Shown here piece by piece: positions 58,122-64,000 of a DNA stretch of 64,000 bases. The DNA is from Vanilla planifolia. Taxonomy: Eukaryota > Streptophyta > Magnoliopsida > Asparagales > Orchidaceae. Made by a program: the position numbers and the translations under genes. The notes under the pieces are model-generated. The model was not told the origin of the DNA and did not search any database. It saw nothing but the letters and a program-made list of their open reading frames with translations. Location: positions 30,043,630 through 30,107,629 of the forward strand of contig CM043874.1 of the NCBI GenBank assembly GCA_023846275.1, read 5' to 3'. Every line of letters begins with the position of its first letter. The stretch's first letter is position 1.

Positions 58122-59575
58122 TTGTTTGATTTATTGTTGTGGAAAATGAATATTTTTTTTTAATATTTTATAAAAAAACTCAACTTTGTTTTTGGTTTTC
58201 GATGTTATGTGATATAGGAGATCGAGAAAAAAAATCCTCTATTTTATTAAAAAATGAAGCATTGGATTTGTCATTTATGTTTCAAGTGAGAAAGTTTGTT
58301 GGATTGAAATGGGGCACTTTTTAAAAAGAGATTTTATGTTAAGTGTCATTACAAAAAGAAAAAAAAAAGCCTATGGCATTATCAAGGACAGCTTCATCTT
58401 ATTTATTTTATAGGATATTCATACAAAAACCTTGTTGAGTATGTTGTGCAATAGCCATTTGGATAGCTTTTTATGATAAAAATCATTAAGATAGTTTTTT
58501 TTGATAAAATGTGATCAATAGAACTATAAAAAATATTTTTTTCATTGTATTTTTTGTAGTTATTATTTATGAAAAAGTGATTCAAATAAAATATCATAAA
58601 GCGAATTATGAATTACACTTATATTATCTAATTAATATAAATCATAAGATAATACAAATTCAAAACAATTTAAATTATTCTTGACTTTCAAAGATTCCTT
58701 AGTAATTATTTACATTCTCATTCAAATATATTAATTATATTATTCTTTGCTCATCCAACTATGGCATCCATTTCCTAAAATATAGTTAGCACAAATTATT
58801 GAAAACATGATTTTAAGATCAATTATGTCACTTAGACCATCTCTCCTCCCATCAAGCAAAACTCTTTATCAATTATTCTTTTAAATTTGTTCCATGAGGC
58901 CTTATAGTTCACATGCTTCATAAATTAGCATTCGACTAACCAAACATGTAAATTGTGAGTTTTAGTTTAGTGAACAAAACCTTTAGTTTGATAAATAGTC
59001 ATATAAAAAACTATGCCATCAATTGGTCTTATCCTTCATATTTAAATGATTTAACCTTGGCTTCAACATTGAAGGGATATTATCATCCTTAAAAGCATAA
59101 GCATGATGATGCTAAGTTAACATCATTCACATTGTCACCATCTTATCCTTGGCATAGTTTGAATTCTTTGGGGTTGATTTGAAATTATATTATGTCCTTC
59201 TTAGTTTCAATCTTCTAGTTGGAACATGTTTTGAGTAGATTATTTCTAATCATAATCTCCACTAGGTTTGTTGAAAATATAGGAGTGTGATGTCCACATA
59301 AGATGGAAAATTGATTGTAAAAATTACAACATTAAATAAACATAAATAAAATAGAAAAATGTTTTTTAAGTTTATTTGTTATCCTTTTTTAGCTTATTTC
59401 ATATACTATAGTTAACTTTTTAAAGCACTTTGTGTAAGGAGCATAACAAAGTAAAAATGTAATAGAACTTTAGATTATTTGACCTAAAATTGAATTTATG
59501 TCCACTATTGATCAAAATGTTAAGCAAAGATACTAAAACTCTTTTTGTAAAAATAGGTAGGCAAAATCCTACTAA
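58122..59575. other. AT-rich DNA, nothing recognised
   Basis: Short open frames at 58139-58324 (plus) and 58403-58597 (minus) have AT-driven composition (Lys, Ile, Phe, Tyr) and no known motif. Confidence 0.5.
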
Positions 59576-60287
59576 TGTAGTAAGATAGGAGATTGGGTTG
59601 TGGAATAAAATGAAGAAATTGTTTATGTTAAGTAGGATTAAAAGTTTGATAAAAGTTTTTTAATGAAGAGAAAATATAATTAAGAGAATAAAATAAAAAT
59701 CAAGTATTCACTCTCCAAGAGAGGATCATCAAGCTAACTCTAACACTCAACTTACAAAGCAATGCATTTTCTATAATCATAACTAATTTGTCATTTATAC
59801 ATTCATGAGTAGTTCTTTAAATAAGAAATTATAAATAATTATTTAATACAAAAGTATGCTTCTTATTTAGTTCTTAAAGTCTTTCATGATCACATAATTC
59901 TTTAATACAAAAGTTGCTTCATAGCTACTTCTTAAAACTTTTATTTATATCTTTTAATATTTTAGACATCTTCATTAATATATCACATAATATATGCCAC
60001 CTATCATGTGTCAACTACCATAAGCTACCTATCACCACATTGATTTTTTACCTTTAATTATCTAACAACCATAGAAGCTCTATTTTGATTAAAAAATAGA
60101 GTTAATATATTTCATGATTAGTTGATTTATTTCTCCTTGATTAGCACATGATTAGCTTTACTAGGCTATGCCTATCTCTCCTTATCATGATTTATGTGAT
60201 GTGCTTATGATAAATACTTCTTTTATGTAATTTAAATCTAAATTATAATTATGTTATACATACTTCATGTTCTTTATGTTTATGTTC
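59576..60287 (-). repeat. 3' LTR of TRIM-like element
   Basis: Shares with 60750-61360: GAGATTGGGTTGTGGAATAA / GAGATTGGGTTATGGGATAA, ATTCATGAG, CTATTTAAT-like, TAATTCTTTAATAC, TTAATATATCACATAATAT, and CTACCTATCACCACATTGAT / CACCTACCACTATTTTGAT. Confidence 0.7.
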
Positions 60288-60732
60288 AATTGCTCATTCT
60301 TGTCTTGCATCATTCTCCTTTGTTAAACAAAGCACTACTCTGTTGTATTGATAACAACAACTGCTTCTATGAATCTCTTACATAACTATCATTAAATTGA
60401 ACCTCTTTCATTGTTGAATATATTTAATAAGAGATATTGACAAGCTCTACACATTGGTTTGTATGTTATTTCACTAATTTTGGAATTGATTATTCATTTC
60501 ATACTTAAAAGTTTAAACCTCTAACATTTCTTCTTGCCATTAATTTGTCACTTGAGACAAATTTTGTACTACATTTAATAATCTTTCAATTTATTCCTTT
60601 TTTATTGCTCTAATTCTCATTTACTTAGGAAAATTATTAAGAAACAAGTATCATTACTAGAATGAGAAAGGGAAAAAGTTTAACCACCAATAATTCTTGA
60701 ACATCATAATTAATGAAACATTATGATGCTCA

Positions 60733-60744
60733 GCTCTAATATCA
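60733..60744 (-). other. Primer-binding site of TRIM-like element
   Basis: The minus strand reads TGATATTAGAGC, two transitions from TGGTATCAGAGC. It lies five bases inside the right LTR. Confidence 0.6.
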
Positions 60745-60749
60745 AATGA

Positions 60750-61360
60750 TGTACCAAAAGTGAGATTGGGTTATGGGATAAAATAAAGTGATTTCTTAGG
60801 TTAAATAGAATAAAAACTATGAAAAATGATTTAAATAAAGAGGAATAGAGTTGAAAGAATAAAGAAAATAAAACAAAAATTCATATACCAAAATGAATCC
60901 AAGAGAAGGCCACTAAGCAACTCAAACACCTTCTTTAATCACAATTAATTCATCATTCATCTATTCATGAGAGATCTTTCAAATAAAAAATAAAAAATAA
61001 CTATTTAATAAAAAAGTAGGCTTCTTACATACATCTTAAAGATTTTTATGTCTATATAATTCTTTAATGCACTAGCATATTTTATACTTATATTTTAAAG
61101 ACTTTCATCCATATTTTTAATATTATTGATAATTTTATTAATATATCACCTAATATGTGCTACTTATCACATGTTAACTATCATGAGTCACCTACCACTA
61201 TTTTGATTTCATAATTTTAATAATCTAACTATCTTATTGGGCCATGATTAGCTTTCTTTGTCATGATTTTTGTGTGGGCCTATGATAATTACTTTTTTTG
61301 CATAATTAACCCAAAATTTTCCTTGCTCTTTATACGCTTCATAATCTTTATGGTCCAAAA
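60750..61360 (-). repeat. 5' LTR of TRIM-like element
   Basis: Starts (plus) TGTACCAAAAGTGAG. The left LTR has TGTAGTAAGATAGGAG at this place. The right edge is approximate. Confidence 0.68.
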
Positions 61361-61917
61361 GAGTTTATAACATCAAGCTAAAGGACATTACAATTCATTG
61401 TGTCTAACGATCTTATAAGTGGCCAAAATTCTAAGTAAAAGTAGTAGCTAAAGTCCCAACAAAGGGACAAAAGATAAAACAAAAGCTTACAATTACAAGA
61501 GTTGTGCAAACCATAATATAATCAAAAGATACACTAAATTGTTATGAATGAACTTAAAGATTATTACAACTTAGCTCAAGTGAATATGAATCTTAAAAGA
61601 AGGTTAAGAAAGATATAGACCTTTTGCATTTGTTATAAGCTTGATTTCCACTCTATATTTCTTCAAATAAGGTATGATCATCAAATGCCTTTCGAAATAA
61701 CATGGAAATTTTAATTAAACTATTTACTATATTTTCATCCTTTTATATAGTTTTTAAGAAGGTCTTTAATGATGCCAAACACCCTTAAAGTCTATCTCAC
61801 TTAAGAACTTCCAAAATCTAATCAAACTCTTTGTTACTCACACAAAATTTACTAATTATATTACATGATTAGAGCATCATATTATACATTGGTTATTTAT
61901 AAGTACTACATCATATC
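61361..61917. other. AT-rich flank, nothing recognised
   Basis: No coding or repeat signal. The last five bases before the GC-rich LTR (ATATC, 61913-61917) would be its target-site duplication if the partner lies beyond the window. Confidence 0.4.
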
Positions 61918-62752
61918 TGTTACACCCCATTTTTTTTTTTTACATATAGACAGCTCAGATCGTCCCATACCAACCTGAGTAGCCTATGAAAAACATAGGA
62001 TATAACACATCATTACACACCTACTTTCCTTAACTATGTGGATCCCATCTCCCGGGCACACCGTCAAATCAGGTTCATGACTCCTGAATTAACTGATGAA
62101 CTCGCGCAATGTTACTCCTACTAGACCCAATACTCCTAACCCATACCGGTAGGAGAACCGATCTAATAGAAGTCTAAACCCCCAAGGTTAAGTTCCATAG
62201 TCATGTAATGACCTCACCATCAACAAAAAAAATATATAACATCCACCGATATGAAATGGCGCTCCACACACCATACCATCAAGATAGAAAATAAGATAGT
62301 GTATAAAAATGTAACTCATATGAAAAATCACAGTCCATCAAATACCACATCATCCATCCGAGTACATGAGTCAGAATCACCCTCACATAATATAAGACAT
62401 AAGAATAACAGTCTCACTGAATACATCCAACAGCAACAATCAACTAACCAGAATGTCTCAGAAAATCACAGATCATATCTCCTCCACTAGCCTACTGATC
62501 ACGATCCCACCTAAAGCTGGGTGGCGTCAAGTCTGCCGAGCCACTGGAAAAATATAGATAATAAAGGAATGAGCTACGCCCAGTAGGAAAGACAGCTAGT
62601 AAAAAAAACTCTCATGCAAGAGAAGGATAATAGCAAGAGTATAGAAATACAGCATAACAATGTAGGGTGGAAAGGCACTCTCAGTCCCAGACTCTGACCA
62701 ACCACAGTCACCCCCAGTCACACCAGAGTAGCTCTCCTTTGTGCTCCCAGGC

Positions 62753-62850
62753 AGCATGCCAGCGGGACACGACCATCTCTGCGCACGCATGGCGCCTAAG
62801 CAAGCATGACAGCGGGACACGCCCATCTCTGAGCACGCATGGCACCCGAC
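62753..62850. repeat. 50-bp tandem repeat, two copies
   Basis: AGCATGCCAGCGGGACACG and AGCATGACAGCGGGACACG start 50 bp apart (62753 and 62803). Both continue with CCATCTCTG and CACGCATGGC, with few differences. Confidence 0.9.
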
Positions 62851-62913
62851 ACCGCAGCGTCTCTCGTCAATCAATCTCCTGGAGACCATAGACAAAACCA
62901 GTCCCATAAATCT

Positions 62914-63023
62914 CTAGCCAACGTGAGACACCCCTGCCACCCTCAGGCACGTAGGCCTACACACTTGGCTAGCCACGGCGAGACACCCCTGCCACCCTCA
63001 GGCGCGCAGGCCTACACTCATGG
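62914..63023. repeat. 55-bp tandem repeat, two copies
   Basis: CTAGCCAACGTGAGACACCC (62914) and CTAGCCACGGCGAGACACCC (62969) are 55 bp apart. Both continue CTGCCACCCTCAGGC and then AGGCCTACAC. Confidence 0.9.
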
Positions 63024-64000
63024 ACCAGAAGAGATCGACTCAGCCACCGTCCCAAGAAGTCCTCTCCCAACAATTTCCATAGAAGCTCACGCCCCTACAG
63101 TCATTGCCAAGCTCTAACTCCAAGATTCGGCAACATGTGTCCAGATACAACAAGGCGCATACAAGTCCACATGTATACTGTGAAAGCTAAGTCTGTACCG
63201 CACAGTTACCTACCACAACTACCCTAAAACATCATATAGGGCCTATAGTAGTCCGGTCCAATATGCCAATCCATGAAATATGCCAACACTGAGTAAACTG
63301 ACTCAATCCATGTCATTGCCATCCAAGCAACACAAACTGTACCAAAATTATGACTATTCTGGTAGCACCCAAGTGTCACACTTCCTTCCAACTAATCCAG
63401 CTGCACTGAATTTATGGGTAATTTCCAACAGTCAATTTCAACTTGGCTACGTGATTTCCAAAAATCACATCTTCCTCACTTCAGGAAGTTTTAAATTCCA
63501 AAATCAATTTCCGCCCTTTATCCATTTTTCGAAATTCGGAATAAATTTCCGAATTTAAAATCCGCATATCCTTTTTCCGAAAATTCGGATTAATTTCCGA
63601 ATTAATTTTTTTTTCTTCCTCTTCTCTCTCATCCGCGCCGCACTTCCTCTGAACCGGTTCTCGTCGCCGGTTCGGAACCCTTACGCGCTGAGCCGAGAAC
63701 CCCGCCGGCCGAAGTTAATAATCCGAATTCGGGCCGACGCTTAACATATAAATATTAATAATTAATATAATTATTCACTTAATAATCAGACTAATCCCTA
63801 ATTAGCCCTAATTCATCCCCTTCCTTCGCCCGTAGCCCGCAAAATCCTAACCGTCGACTTTCCGGAAATCTCTGTTTTCCTCGTCAATTTCCGGCGACCG
63901 AATGCAAGGGGACGCTAGCCTAAAGCTCGTACTAGCCTAAAAATTTCATATAATCAAGTCGCGAAGCTAGATGTCCATGCAAAAATTTTCGCCGAAGTGT

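Larger units (their letters stand above)
59576..61360 (-). mobile_element. Short LTR element (TRIM-like) without genes
   Basis: Direct repeats 59576-60287 and 60750-61360 flank only about 0.46 kb. A minus-strand primer-binding site adjoins the right repeat, so the right repeat is the 5' LTR. The inner part has no recognisable coding capacity. The small inner size fits a terminal-repeat retrotransposon in miniature or a large internal deletion. Confidence 0.65.
61918..64000 (-). repeat. GC-rich Ty3/gypsy-type LTR, minus orientation, running off the window
   Basis: Begins (plus) TGTTACACCCC after an abrupt composition change; read on the minus strand this is an LTR ending GGGGTGTAACA, as in many plant gypsy elements. 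GAGCTACGCCCAGTAGGAA (62571-62589) is a phrase common in reversed plant gypsy LTRs. There is no primer-binding site to the left of 61918, so this is a 3' LTR (body beyond the right edge) or a solo LTR. It contains two tandem repeats and CpG-rich stretches (63.6-63.9 kb), unlike the decayed neighbours, which suggests a recent insertion. Open frames at 62251-63558 are probably chance in GC-richer DNA. Confidence 0.65.

Noticed and set aside
62753..63023. CRISPR-like array or satellite
   Set aside because: Only two copies each of two unrelated units, directly adjacent with no spacers, within a plant LTR.
62251..63558. Four plus-strand frames at the right edge as genes
   Set aside because: They fall in the GC-rich LTR, overlap tandem repeats, and lack known motifs; Ser/His/Pro-rich composition fits non-coding origin.
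1..64000. A host gene cluster, defence system or other new multi-gene system
   Set aside because: All convincing coding matches are retroelement domains; the remaining frames are short, AT-driven or antisense shadows.

Overview
The window is a stretch of repeat-rich nuclear DNA from a land plant. The evidence is plant-type retroelements only: a LINE (L1 type) with a zf-RVT/RNase H tail, SIRE/Maximus-like Copia elements with about 2 kb LTRs, and chromovirus-type Ty3/gypsy elements. The species cannot be named from the sequence. I recognise no intact host gene, tRNA, rRNA, CRISPR array or bacterial-type operon. Most of the sequence is very AT-rich, and its coding stretches are full of stops and frameshifts, as expected for old, methylated, decaying retrotransposons. 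Two stretches are visibly GC-richer and less decayed: the LINE at about 3.9-12.5 kb and an LTR running off the right edge from 61.9 kb. They are probably the youngest insertions.

Layout. About 0.9-1.7 kb and 12.6-14.2 kb (minus strand) carry complementary parts of a Ty3/gypsy pol (integrase C-terminus/chromo region on the left; gag knuckle, RT and integrase core on the right), which may be one element split by about 11 kb of later insertions. Inside lies the LINE (3889 to about 12510, plus), with a decayed ORF1 (DUF4283-like plus CCHC) and an ORF2 (endonuclease, RT, zf-RVT, RNase H). Its ORF2 contains an apparently perfect, in-frame 1629-bp tandem duplication. A second, much older LINE remnant follows (15.2-17.1 kb). 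From 20.7 to 25.7 kb is a minus-strand SIRE-like gag, primer-binding site and LTR. At 26.8-34.2 kb a Copia LTR appears to be split by a complete but dead chromovirus (27441-32653) with matching LTRs. At 35.7-46.8 kb is a nearly full-length dead SIRE-like Copia, whose 3' LTR region carries an old 0.88-kb tandem duplication.

The right third holds a short LTR element (about 47.4-49.4 kb), a minus-strand SIRE-like element with gag and an unrecognised ORF but no visible pol (50.6-57.0 kb), another short LTR element (59.6-61.4 kb), and the GC-rich LTR at the edge.

The elements do not act together: this is a layered record of nested insertions. I do not see a convincing new biological system. The most notable items are the in-frame LINE duplication, the excess of TAG stops in that LINE, the pol-less element with an unknown ORF, and a small dispersed repeat family at 45-50.5 kb.
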